Source of the DNA: Thereva unica
Taxonomy: Eukaryota; Arthropoda; Insecta; Diptera; Therevidae
DNA: 64,000 nucleotides
Direction: 5' to 3'
Assembly (NCBI GenBank): GCA_949987705.1
Contig: OX465282.1
Location: 98,258,070-98,322,069, forward strand
In this document: piece after piece, positions 21,277 through 30,042 of the stretch
Numbering within the stretch: the stretch's first letter is position 1
Layout of the letters: each line of letters begins with the position of its first letter
Translations under genes and position numbers: made by a program
The notes under the pieces: model-generated
What the model saw: the letters and a program-made list of their open reading frames with translations, nothing else
The model's database searches: none
What the model was told of the DNA's origin: nothing

Positions 21277-21841
21277 TTATCTTTGGTTCTGACAGGCTAC
21301 GTGCAACATCTTTTCAAAGTAATTCTTCTTAACAGTAGTTAACAATTTTTCGGCGTTCTTAGCATCGTAAGGAACATAAATTACGCAAAATGATTTCGAC
21401 ACACTCGAGTATATAACAAAATGACACATTTGCAGGTTTAAAACCGCCATTCCAACTTGCACTTGAGCATAGTACGTGTGTTTTGTTTTTAGCACTAATT
21501 GACCATTTATCACGTGCAAATATCTCTTACACTTTTCTGACAGTGTAGACAGTTCAGTATTTTGTAGCTCGTAAGGACATTTCACTTCCAATAATGCCAA
21601 TAGTTGATTATCACAAAACAAAACTCCGTCCGGACTGTAGGCCAACCAGCTGTTTTGCTTCGCTACAATCAAACCACATTGCTGAACTTTCAAGTTCGAA
21701 GTTTTCACGTACAAGTCTCGTGCAATTGGTTCGTACTGCACACCGTGTTTCATAGCAGGGGTACTGGCAGTCGAAGGCCAAAAATACTTGACACTTTTAG
21801 ATTCCCAAGATTTACCTTTGTAGGTAAACAAAGAATACAAC
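21277..21841 (-). CDS. YqaJ-like PD-(D/E)XK nuclease exon (last exon of the SWIM/YqaJ gene)
   Basis: This exon follows the acceptor TTTTAG (complement of 21842-21848). It encodes the core of a YqaJ-type exonuclease/recombinase: MKHGVQYEPIARDLY (helix with conserved Glu), SWLAYSPDGVL (catalytic Asp), LLEVKCPY (E-x-K) and YYAQVQVGMAV. All expected catalytic positions are present. In phage such enzymes resect DNA for recombination. In ISL2EU elements the protein is presumed to help transposition. The preceding exon at 21952-22084 joins in frame. Stop codon at 21277. Confidence 0.75.
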
Positions 21842-21951
21842 CTAAAACAAAACGATAGTTGAAATACAAGTCAAAAAAACACTTGAAAAACAGTAACTAT
21901 AAACAATTTCATTAGGGAAACTAATGAAAACCAATCAAGTAACTTCCATAC

Positions 21952-22084
21952 CTGCTACCAGTCACTCGAAATTGACGCTCTTTTTGCCAATCACGATTGC
22001 TTCCTGCAGTTCTCTGCTCAACTTCTACCTCGTTTGGACAAGCGACATTTTTGACATGAATATGTCTTATCCCTGGAGTCTATT
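21952..22084 (-). CDS. Upstream YqaJ exon
   Basis: Ends at a donor (AGCAG/GTATGG on the minus strand). It encodes VEQRTAGSNRDWQKERQFRVTGSR, the Q-S-xx-W-xx-R-xx-R-x-T-x-S start of YqaJ domains. Its upstream end runs into the minisatellite, where the exon is broken. Confidence 0.6.
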
Positions 22085-22149
22085 TGAAAGAATGTGCGGA
22101 GACGAAAATCGTTACTATGACTCATTATTGTTTAGCATACTTTTAGGAT

Positions 22150-23073
22150 AAATTTTTGTTTTTTTTGCTGTTTTTGTTGTTTTTGTTGTTTTTGCTGTTT
22201 TTGTTGTTTTTGCTGTTTTTGTTGGTTTTGTGTTATTTGTTGTTTTTGCTGTTTTCGTTGTTTTTGTTGTTTTTGCTGTTTTTGTTGGTTTGGTTGTTTT
22301 TGTTGTTTTTGCTGTTTTTGTTGTTTTTATTGGTTTGGTCGTTTTTGTTGATTTTGCTGTTTTTGTTGCTTTTGCTGTTTTTGTTGTTTTTGCTGTTTTT
22401 GTTGGTTTTGTGTTATTTGTTGTTTTTGCTGTTTTCGTTGTTTTTGTTGTTTTTACTGTTTTGGTTGGTTTGGTTGTTTTCGTTGTTTTTGCTGTCTTTG
22501 TTGTTTTTATTGGTTTGGTCGTTTTTGTTGATTTTGCTGTTTTTGTTGTTTTTGTTGCTTTTGCTGTTTTTGTTGTTTTTGCTGTTTTTGTTGGTTTTGT
22601 TGTTTTTGCTCTTTTTACTGTTTTTGTTGTTTTTGCTGTTTTTGTTGGTTTTGTTGTTTTTGTTGTTTTTGCTGTTTTTGTTGGTTTTGTTGTTTTTGTT
22701 GTTTTTGCTGTTTTTGTTGGTTTTGTTGTTTTGTTCTTTTTGTTGTTTTTGCTGTTTTTGTTGCTTTCGCTGTTTTTGTTGTTTTTGCTGGTTTTGCTGT
22801 TTTTGTTGTTTTATTTATTTTTGTTGTTTTTGCTGTTTTTGTTGTTTTTGCTGTTTTTGTTGTTTTTGCTGTTTTTGTTGTTTTTGCTGTTTTGCTGTTT
22901 GTTTTTGCTGTTTTTGTGGTTTTTGCTGTTTTTGTTGTTTTTGCTGTTTTGTTGTTTTTGTTGTTTTTGCTGTTTTTGTTGTTTTTGTTGTTTTTGTTGT
23001 TTTTGCTGCTTTTGTTGTTTTTGTTGTTCTTGCTGTTTTTGTTGTTTTTATTGTTTTTGTTGTTTTTGTTTTT
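22150..23073. repeat. 0.9-kb minisatellite of TTTTTGTTG / TTTTTGCTG units
   Basis: About 100 nine-base units (TTTTTGYTG with variants) run without interruption. Open frames of up to 333 codons through it are only Phe/Leu/Val or Cys/Phe repeats and not proteins. A 37-bp segment (TTTTTGACATGAATATG onwards) occurs at both edges, 22048-22084 and 23069-23105, with two differences. The tract interrupts the YqaJ coding region. Confidence 0.9.
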
Positions 23074-23087
23074 GACATGAATATGTC

Positions 23088-24011
23088 TTATCCTTGGGGT
23101 CTATTCATGTCTACTGTGCCATCGAGAAGCCATGGCACTTTTTTTGTTTTTTCATAAAAGTCTGTGCAGCATGCATTTAATTCAACATTCACTTTGCTTA
23201 AAACCTCTATAACAGGAGATGCACATGCATTTTCTAAAATTACACCGCACAAATTTGCTTCAACTGAGATTTCATCAACACTTGCTGGGTTGGGAGTTTC
23301 ATGCACTAACAGGCGTTGTCTAGACCTAGGGATAAAGTGACAGGGTGATAGTAAAAGAGATAAGGAGAGGATAAAAAGTGATCTCCTGTACTCACATGTG
23401 CATGTATAAGTGGCTTGACTTATCAATTTCAGCTAGCCTTAAACGTATCTTGAGCAACGTTTCCTCCGACAAACGTGACAAACGTTTCTGGCTTATACAG
23501 CAAAATTTTTTTGTCGGTTCTGCCTCAAACTGTTCGAGAACTGGGCCTTTATGTTGTTTCCAGAGGCATTTTACATCCGTGCATGACATAATTTCGGCTT
23601 CTTTTATGTCATTTCTAAAAATTAAAATTTTAAACAAATAAATTTCGCAAAAAATTCAAATACTGACCGATTGAAGTATAACAGAATCGCGACTGCATGT
23701 TTACATGTTTCACTATTCCCTGCTGGACAAGAACATTTCATGTTTTTAACTGTGACATAATGGTCTTTGATCTCCAGGGTTCCTTTGACCTCACGGACGG
23801 TCGTTGACATGCCGCTTGCGCTGTTGCACAAACCATACACTTCGGCACGGTGTGTGTTTCTTTCGGTTAAGCCAATCAGCATTATCATTCCACTATTTAT
23901 CACTTGTTCACCTTCGACAACGTTTCGGGAATCAGGGTTTGACTTAGCAAACTGATATATTTCTTTTAATGTGACTGTCAACATGTTTTTAACGCGATCT
24001 TTAACAAACAA
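23088..24011 (-). CDS. SWIM zinc-finger part of the SWIM/YqaJ gene (5' exons)
   Basis: The first exon (24011 to about 23670) starts with ATG 24011 and encodes about 115 residues ending in a SWIM finger, CSCPAGNSETCKH (CxCx7CxH), then AILLYF. SWIM fingers bind DNA or protein. It is followed by a donor-like CG/GTCAGT. Further exon-like stretches are at about 23620-23410 (KRLSRLSEETLLKIRLRLAEIDKS) and 23340-23090 (NPASVDEISVEANLCG to VPWLLDGTVDMN). Exon limits are approximate. The last stretch ends at the minisatellite. The gene starts about 255 bp inside the right end of the transposon and runs towards the transposase gene. Confidence 0.6.
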
Positions 24012-24522
24012 ACGTTTTGTTTACATTAGGAAGCTCATAGTGAAGTTTGACAAGTGTGCTGGCGGCAGCCATGACAGGTGCGCTCACAGCGCCGCGAACG
24101 GATTCCGCTAGTCCCAAATGCTGCCTCTTTTTATCATAGATATTACTTCTGTCATATTTTGACTTTTTCACTCGCATTGAAATTTTTATCAGCTGATCTC
24201 AAGGACAATGAAACATTTTTGAAAATTTGTTCTAGCTCATCACTCTTATTATTATTGCTCGCTGCTATAAGGGCGCTGTAAGAGCTATACTCTCCTTAAC
24301 AGAACTGTTAGAAAGGGAGCAATATATGGAAAGGCGATGTTGTTTAGAATAAAATAATTTTTATGAGAGTTATTTGCTCTAAATAACTGTCATAAAAATC
24401 TATTCGAAAAATATAACACTTAAGAATTTAATATTTATTATGTATGATAATAAACTTTAGAATTCGATTTTTAACGAAAATATTAGTCGCAATTTTATTG
24501 CGATTGAAACTTTACCGATAAC

Positions 24523-24667
24523 CATTCTACCTCGATAAAAATCAAAGCGCCTTAAAAATAATCAAACTTTAACATATTTTTTGAAATTTTATTTCTTAAG
24601 AAAAAAATAAAAGCTTTAGTATCGCTCAATAATTTATTTTAAATTGATTTACCATCTGAAAGAAATA
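24523..24667. other. Flank between the foldback element and the LOA/I-group LINE
   Basis: AT-rich DNA with no gene. Positions 24655-24667 (TCTGAAAGAAATA) are the left copy of the LINE target duplication. Confidence 0.5.
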
Positions 24668-24690
24668 GGTTAGGTTAGGTTAGGTTAGAT
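24668..24690. repeat. TTAGG-type repeat tail of the LINE
   Basis: GGTTAGGTTAGGTTAGGTTAG on the plus strand holds four units of the insect telomere motif exactly at the 3' end of the element, directly after the target duplication. It acts as the element tail and is not a telomere. Confidence 0.8.
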
Positions 24691-24779
24691 ATGGCTGAGC
24701 TTTTGGTTCAAGCCCACACACTTAGGCCAGAAGGATAGGCCCATTGTGATGCCATAGTGATCCCACTTTAAACTTGATG

Positions 24780-27700
24780 TTAAAATGTCGTTTCTTCGTT
24801 AAACCATCTCGAGGAAGTAATGAATCTTCTAAGCTGCGGGATCCCAAACTTCGAGATTTCCGCAAGGTTGCTTAGAAAGGGTTCACCAAATGTGGTTAGC
24901 CTTATCCTGCTTAGGGCCGGGCAGTGGCAGAGGAGGTGTAGTACACTTTCCGCCTCGTCAAGGTTCTTACAGCTTCTGCAGAAATCGTGGGTCTCAAGAC
25001 CTAAACGGGTCGCATGCGTCCCTATCAGACAGTGTCCGGTTAAGACGCCCACTATAACTGAGAGTTCTTGTCTCCCAAGGCTCAGTAATAAGGTAGTTCG
25101 CCTGAGATCATAGGAGGGCCAGGTTAATTTGGCCAAAGTGCATTTATTAAGATCCCTCCAATGCTTTTTCGCTTGTGTAATTGTGTGTTGCTTGCATCGG
25201 AGTTTAAAGGAGGCCCAAGGCATACCAACTCTTTCCTTTTCTGGAAGGAGAGTAGCGGTCGTGCCTCTCCTAGCCAGTTCGTCAGCTTTACAATTTCCCT
25301 CTATATTTCGGTGACCGGGCACCCAAACGAGGAGGGTCCTGAACTGCTGAGCCATCTCGTTAAGAGATCTGCGACATTCAGAGGTAGTTCTAGAGCTGTT
25401 TGTGCAGGAGCGCAGGGCTTTCAGAGCTGCCTGACTATCTGAGAAGATGTAGACAGTCCGGTTCCCATCGCCTTGCTGGTTAATTTGCAGAACAGCTTCT
25501 TGTATGGCTAGAATCTCCGCTTGATATACACTGCAGTGATCGGGAAGTCGGAAGGAGATTTCAATCCCAAGTTCTGGGGAAAATACTCCTCCTCCCACTC
25601 GACCCTCGAGCTTAGAGCCATCAGTAAAAACGTTTATGGCATCCTGAAACCTATGTGGTCTATTTATCCATTCACGACGTGAAGGGATGTGGACTCCGTA
25701 GTTCCTCGTGAAGGTAATTTCGGGAATGCAGAAGTCGGTTTTTGTGGGGATAGTAACTGAGTTCAGTACCTTCGTGTGTCCTCCCCTGGTTCCAGTCCAG
25801 AAACCGGATTCTTTTATTCTAAGGGCTGCGATGGTTGCGCTTTCCCTTGCCACGAGATTTAAAGGAGGGAGGTATAACATAACATTTAAGGCCTCTGTAG
25901 GAGTGGAGCGAAGTGCTCCTGTTATGCATAACTCCGCACATCTTTGTACTCTCTGTAATTTGTTTAACACGGTGGATTTACTCAGAGTTGGCCACCACAC
26001 TAAAACCCCGTAAAGGAGAATTGGGCGGACGATCGCTGTGTAGATCCATCGCACAATGTAAGGGGAGAAGCCCCATTTCTTACCAATGGATTTTTTGCAG
26101 GCGAAAAGCGCGATGTTTGCTTTCTTAATGCGCTCTTCTGTGTTTTCATGCCAGAGTAGTTTCTTGTCCAGGATTACTCCCAGATATTTGGCACTGTTGT
26201 TAATTTTGAGCCTAACATTGTTAAGCCGGGGGGGTGTTAACGGAGAGGTCTTATACCTCCTTGTGAAGAGGACCAGCTCCGTTTTTACTGGGTTAACGCT
26301 GAGTCCGCGGGTAGCAGTCCAGCTTGAGAGGGTTTGTAGCGCTGCCTCCATGAGATCACAGAGGACTTGAGGAAATTTTCCTTTTTTGATGATAACAACA
26401 TCATCTGCGTACGCCAGGACGTCATGTCCTTCTGCCTGCATGCGTCGCAACAGCTGGTTCATAGTTACGACCCATAGCAGCGGGGAGAGTACTCCTCCTT
26501 GCGGAGTGCCTCTATTTACGGCCTTTCGGACCGAGCTATCGCCCAAGATCGAGCTCACCATCCTGCCAGTAAGCATTTGGTGGATAAGAGACACCAACGA
26601 TGTCTCGATCCCATGTTCTGTCAAGGCCAAGGTAATGGCATTCGGCAAAACATTGTTAAATGCTCCTTCAATATCAAGAAATGCTACTAATGTATATTCC
26701 TTAACCTCGAGGGATTTTTCAATGGTTGAGACCAGTGAGTGAAGAGCAGTATCAGTAGATTTGCCCTTTGTATAGGCGTGTTGTGCGCCAGAGAGTTCCG
26801 AGGTCAATATGGTCTGCCTCAGATATATTTCGATTAGCCTCTCCAGAGTCTTTAATAGAAAGGATGATAGGCTGATTGGCCTGAAGTCTTTGGGTGTTAC
26901 GTGGGAGGCTTTTCCTGCCTTGGGTATAAAAACTACTTTAACCTCTTTCCAACTAGAGGGAATGCAGTTATTTTGGAGGCACCCAGTAAACATGGTTTGC
27001 AACCAGGGCATAATATAACTAAGAGTGTGCTGCAGTTGTGCCGGCACTATGCCGTCAGGGCCTGGTGATTTGTAGGGCTGGAAGGTGTTTACAGCCCATT
27101 TTATTTTTGCTCTACTTATGATAGATCTGATCAGCTGTTGTGAGGCTGAAGAGTTCATCGTGATAGTTGTATCAACTGTAGTACTACTCGGGAAGTGGGT
27201 GTCCATAAGTAGTTTCAGGGATTCCCTGCTTGAATCGGTCCAATCGCCGTCTTCCTTGCGTAAATAACTAAGTATTGTTGGCGCTTTAGTTAATATTTTA
27301 CGCAGCCTTGAGGTCTCCGATGTGGACTCTATATTACTGCAAAAGGTAGCCCAGGAGGTACGTTTGGCCTTCCTTATTGCCGTTTTGTATCTATTCAGCT
27401 TTGACTTATAGCAGCCCCAGGCGGTTTCACTGTTGCTGCGTCTCGCTGAATTAAATTCCTTTCTGCACTCTTTTCGGAGTGTCTCAAGTTCGCGAGACCA
27501 CCATGGGGGTTTGGAAGCCTCTTTATGTGGCCTGTTCGGACAAGCTTTATTAATGGCGTAAGTGCATTGTTTCGTGAAAATGTCCACAATGCTGTCGAGT
27601 TGTTCCCGGTTTTTGGGAATAAAGGGAGGCTTGGGGGCAAGGTTTTTTGCGATAAGCCTAGTATAGTAGCCCCAATTTGTCTTTTGGAGGTTTTTTATTT

Positions 27701-28382
27701 TGGAAGGGGTGGCTGGGCTCGAGTCCTGCAGTTGGAACTCTATAAATCTATGATCTGAAAAGGAGTGTTTCTTCAAGACCTTCCAGACCACTATCCGGTC
27801 GGAGTGGCAGTCCGAGACAAGGGTGATGTCCAGAACTTCCTCTCTGTTCTTGGTAATAAAGGTGGGGTCATTACCTTTGTTACAAATAGCAAGGTTGGTG
27901 TTCAGTAGGTAGTTAAAAATAGCTTCCCCTCTATCATTGGTGTCCGTGCTGCCCCATTGTGTATGGTGCGCATTTGCATCTCCCCCCATAACCAGAACCG
28001 TGGTAGGATGGGTGAATCTTACCAGGTCTTGAAAGGCCATAGGGGGTAAAGGGCCCTCATCATTGTGGGCTAGATAGAAAGATACCATCCTGATTTTCTT
28101 CTGTTTCAACTCTAGGTCGACCACAGTAAGGTCTCCGTTGCTAAATTGAGGGAGAAGAAAGGTGCTTATGTTATTTTTGACCAGAATACATGTTCTGGGT
28201 TTTCCCTTTCCTTTGGTATAAAAGAGATTAAATTTAGGTGTCCTTAAGCCACAGATGCTGTCACCAGAGATCCATGGCTCTTGGACTAGAGCAACATCGA
28301 CTTCGCCTGATGCCAGGTGAAGCAGAAGCGAAGCGGATGCTGCTTTACAATGGTGCAGGTTTATCTGTATCACTTGCACCAT
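24780..28382 (-). CDS. LINE ORF2: endonuclease, reverse transcriptase, RNase H, zinc finger
   Basis: The 1200-aa protein is uninterrupted and carries out target-primed reverse transcription. Residues 1-225 are an APE-like endonuclease (VQEPW, GGDANAHHTQWG, SFSDHRFIEF). RT lies at about 440-720, with KSPGPDGIVPAQL, FIPKAGKASH, AFLDIEGAFNNV, NRGTPQGGVLSPLLW and AYADDVVII (catalytic YADD near 659). RNase H lies at about 915-1030 with [30 protein letters not shown] and VPGHRNIEGNCKADELA, so the acidic residues are kept. A C-terminal zinc finger CRSCKNLDEAESVLHLLCHC is near 1135. ORF2 starts 38 nt before the ORF1 stop in another frame, so reinitiation or frameshifting is likely. All catalytic motifs look functional. 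Confidence 0.92.
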   Translation of the reverse strand: MVQVIQINLHHCKAASASLLLHLASGEVDVALVQEPWISGDSICGLRTPKFNLFYTKGKGKPRTCILVKNNISTFLLPQFSNGDLTVVDLELKQKKIRMVSFYLAHNDEGPLPPMAFQDLVRFTHPTTVLVMGGDANAHHTQWGSTDTNDRGEAIFNYLLNTNLAICNKGNDPTFITKNREEVLDITLVSDCHSDRIVVWKVLKKHSFSDHRFIEFQLQDSSPATPSKIKNLQKTNWGYYTRLIAKNLAPKPPFIPKNREQLDSIVDIFTKQCTYAINKACPNRPHKEASKPPWWSRELETLRKECRKEFNSARRSNSETAWGCYKSKLNRYKTAIRKAKRTSWATFCSNIESTSETSRLRKILTKAPTILSYLRKEDGDWTDSSRESLKLLMDTHFPSSTTVDTTITMNSSASQQLIRSIISRAKIKWAVNTFQPYKSPGPDGIVPAQLQHTLSYIMPWLQTMFTGCLQNNCIPSSWKEVKVVFIPKAGKASHVTPKDFRPISLSSFLLKTLERLIEIYLRQTILTSELSGAQHAYTKGKSTDTALHSLVSTIEKSLEVKEYTLVAFLDIEGAFNNVLPNAITLALTEHGIETSLVSLIHQMLTGRMVSSILGDSSVRKAVNRGTPQGGVLSPLLWVVTMNQLLRRMQAEGHDVLAYADDVVIIKKGKFPQVLCDLMEAALQTLSSWTATRGLSVNPVKTELVLFTRRYKTSPLTPPRLNNVRLKINNSAKYLGVILDKKLLWHENTEERIKKANIALFACKKSIGKKWGFSPYIVRWIYTAIVRPILLYGVLVWWPTLSKSTVLNKLQRVQRCAELCITGALRSTPTEALNVMLYLPPLNLVARESATIAALRIKESGFWTGTRGGHTKVLNSVTIPTKTDFCIPEITFTRNYGVHIPSRREWINRPHRFQDAINVFTDGSKLEGRVGGGVFSPELGIEISFRLPDHCSVYQAEILAIQEAVLQINQQGDGNRTVYIFSDSQAALKALRSCTNSSRTTSECRRSLNEMAQQFRTLLVWVPGHRNIEGNCKADELARRGTTATLLPEKERVGMPWASFKLRCKQHTITQAKKHWRDLNKCTLAKLTWPSYDLRRTTLLLSLGRQELSVIVGVLTGHCLIGTHATRLGLETHDFCRSCKNLDEAESVLHLLCHCPALSRIRLTTFGEPFLSNLAEISKFGIPQLRRFITSSRWFNEETTF

Positions 28383-30042
28383 TTTCAGGGTGATTTGTTT
28401 CGACGACAGTCACATCCGCTTCATCGTCGCTGGAGTTGTCTTCGTCGAAGTCCGAACTAAGGAGTTGTCGCTCCGTGAAGAGGTTACCGACGGCTCTGCC
28501 CAGCTCGGAGTCTGTCGATACATCGCCATCGCTCTGAGCTGCGCCTTCGCCATCGGTTTCCACGTTTTCTGGTTCCTCGCCAGTGGTCTTGGTGCAGGCC
28601 GCTTGGTTAACTACGGCTTCTATGTCGGTTTTGTAGACCTTGAGTGCGATCTGTTGGAAGCCGTAGTTCACGGCGTAATTTTCTTTTGCCAGCTGGTTCA
28701 GGCATTTTTCATTTAGGAGCAGAATTACATGCATTGTGGCTCTGTTAGTCTGCTCCGTTTTGATAACTTTCCAGTTATCGGTGTAGATGTGAGGGTTGAA
28801 GGCCTTCAGCATAGCGATGATTTCCTCAGGCTCCGATGGAGCCACCGGAAACCATGCTCTGGCTCTCGGACGAGATGGTATGTCCGCGGCATTGACTGCC
28901 TTGAGTCGGGCGCCTGGGTAAACTTCCCCAACTCTAGCTACCGCAGCTTTATAAAGCTCTGCAGATCTGGTATTATCGCAGGCCGTAAGTTTTATATTGC
29001 CTTGATACCAACCGGCATCAAAGCATAAGGGTGGAGGTCCAGGGTTGTCTTTCAGGACCTCCATAGCCACCTTGGCGAGGGCAACTTGAACCCACCGCCA
29101 TTGGTGTTTGGGGATCTTGCCATTCTCGTGACTTTCGTCCAGGACGCCGATTATTTTGCGATCCTTCGCTATTTCTGCGAAGGATATCGCTTTGATGCCA
29201 TGCGTCTTGGACCTTTTCGGAATTGGACTGTGGGTACTTGGTTCCTCCACAGATCGTTGGCGTTTAGAGGCTGGTGCACTTCTAGACTCCAATGTATAGT
29301 CTGGTATGACTTGTCTAGCCCAAGCGATGTCATCTAGGACTTTGGTGAAGTCCTCCTTCGACACTTGGTCTTCCCTGATCGGGTTGGTGGCCAAGCGACG
29401 AAGGATGTTGCGGGCTTTGCGGATTTGTTTAGGGCCTGATTTTGCCGGGTCTGGTCTTTTCAGGTCTTTGGCCCTTCCGCAGACCATTCGCTCTCCTGAT
29501 CCCCCCGCAGCGGCCGTGCCCGCAGGTGTACGCTGGGCAGCGACGTAGTCGCAAGGAGGAGCAGGTTTGCTAGTGGTCGCTTCTGGGGCCTTTATTAGAG
29601 GGGTGGAGCTTGTGACTCCACCTCCGCTAGGTTTGGGTTGGCTCGGGGGTGCCGTAGCCTTGTTATTAACGGGATTTGTGGTCCCTTCTTTAGGACCTGA
29701 TTTTGCCGGGTCTGGTCTTTTCAGGTCTTTGGCCCTTCCGCAGACCATTCGCTCCCCTGATCCCCCCGCAGCGGCCGTGCCCGCAGGTGTGCGCTGGGCA
29801 GCGACGTAGTCGCAAGGAGGAGCAGGTTTGCTAGTGGTCGCTTCTGGGGCCTTTTTTAGAGGGGTGGAGCTTGTGACTCCACTTCCGCTAGGTTTGGGTT
29901 GGCTCGGGGGTGCCGTAGCCTTGTTATTAACGGGATTTGTGGTCCCTTCCGGTTTTTGTTTAAGGGAACCGGTCCCCGGTTTTGTTGATTTTTTGGATTT
30001 TTCCATAATTACTCCCACGAGTAGCGGAGAAACGAGGTCCAC
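28345..30042 (-). CDS. LINE ORF1 (Gag-like protein) with an internal 87-codon duplication
   Basis: The 565-aa protein lacks CCHC knuckles. The N-terminal half is Pro/Ser/Thr/Ala-rich and low-complexity, and contains two nearly identical 87-residue repeats starting EGTTNPVNNK (29949-29689 and 29688-29428). Residues about 300-480 form a compact domain (AEIAKDRKIIGVLDE, WVQVALAKVAMEVL, PPPLCFDAGWYQGNIKLTACD, ARAWFPVAPSEPEEI, KCLNQLAKENYAVNYGFQQIALKVY) like the RNA-binding-type ORF1 domains of insect LINEs, possibly DUF4780. The tail is acidic (SDFDEDNSSDDEADVT). ATG 30042 is the first start in this frame; MEKSKK 12 codons later is an alternative. Confidence 0.85.
   Translation of the reverse strand: MDLVSPLLVGVIMEKSKKSTKPGTGSLKQKPEGTTNPVNNKATAPPSQPKPSGSGVTSSTPLKKAPEATTSKPAPPCDYVAAQRTPAGTAAAGGSGERMVCGRAKDLKRPDPAKSGPKEGTTNPVNNKATAPPSQPKPSGGGVTSSTPLIKAPEATTSKPAPPCDYVAAQRTPAGTAAAGGSGERMVCGRAKDLKRPDPAKSGPKQIRKARNILRRLATNPIREDQVSKEDFTKVLDDIAWARQVIPDYTLESRSAPASKRQRSVEEPSTHSPIPKRSKTHGIKAISFAEIAKDRKIIGVLDESHENGKIPKHQWRWVQVALAKVAMEVLKDNPGPPPLCFDAGWYQGNIKLTACDNTRSAELYKAAVARVGEVYPGARLKAVNAADIPSRPRARAWFPVAPSEPEEIIAMLKAFNPHIYTDNWKVIKTEQTNRATMHVILLLNEKCLNQLAKENYAVNYGFQQIALKVYKTDIEAVVNQAACTKTTGEEPENVETDGEGAAQSDGDVSTDSELGRAVGNLFTERQLLSSDFDEDNSSDDEADVTVVETNHPENGASDTDKPAPL

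Larger units (their letters stand above)
19572..24264. mobile_element. ISL2EU-type DNA transposon (THAP/DDE transposase plus SWIM/YqaJ protein)
   Basis: The ends are inverted: CAGCGAGCAATAATAA at 19572 and its complement ending at 24264, with about 27 of the first 31 bp matching. CTATAAG at 19565-19571 and 24265-24271 flanks them. Because AG is shared, the duplication could instead be only ATA. The empty target is preserved as the complement of about 17785-17800 in the other foldback arm. Two convergent genes start near the two ends: a THAP-DDE_4 transposase (+) and a multi-exon SWIM/YqaJ nuclease protein (-). From family knowledge, THAP/DDE_4 together with YqaJ characterises ISL2EU. Both genes are damaged, so this copy is non-autonomous. 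Confidence 0.75.
17299..24522. mobile_element. Foldback-type DNA element with long inverted arms, split by a nested ISL2EU transposon
   Basis: The left arm is 17299-17525 plus 17763-18003. The right arm is the reverse complement, 19371-19571 plus 24265-24522. Arm identity is high, with words such as CTCATAAGA iterated. CATTCT at 17293-17298 and 24523-24528 is a possible 6-bp target duplication. The left arm carries an extra insertion (about 17526-17762) absent from the right arm. The ISL2EU element 19572-24264 sits in the right arm. The 1.37-kb centre (18004-19370) holds only LINE debris, so no transposase for this element is visible. Confidence 0.7.

Noticed and set aside
22156..23157. Open frames of 333 and 281 codons on the plus strand
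   Set aside because: They are translations of the TTTTTGYTG minisatellite (only Phe, Leu, Val, Cys) and all three frames are open. No gene.
24668..24690. True telomere or subtelomere
   Set aside because: Only four TTAGG units exist, exactly at the 3' end of a LINE inside ordinary DNA.
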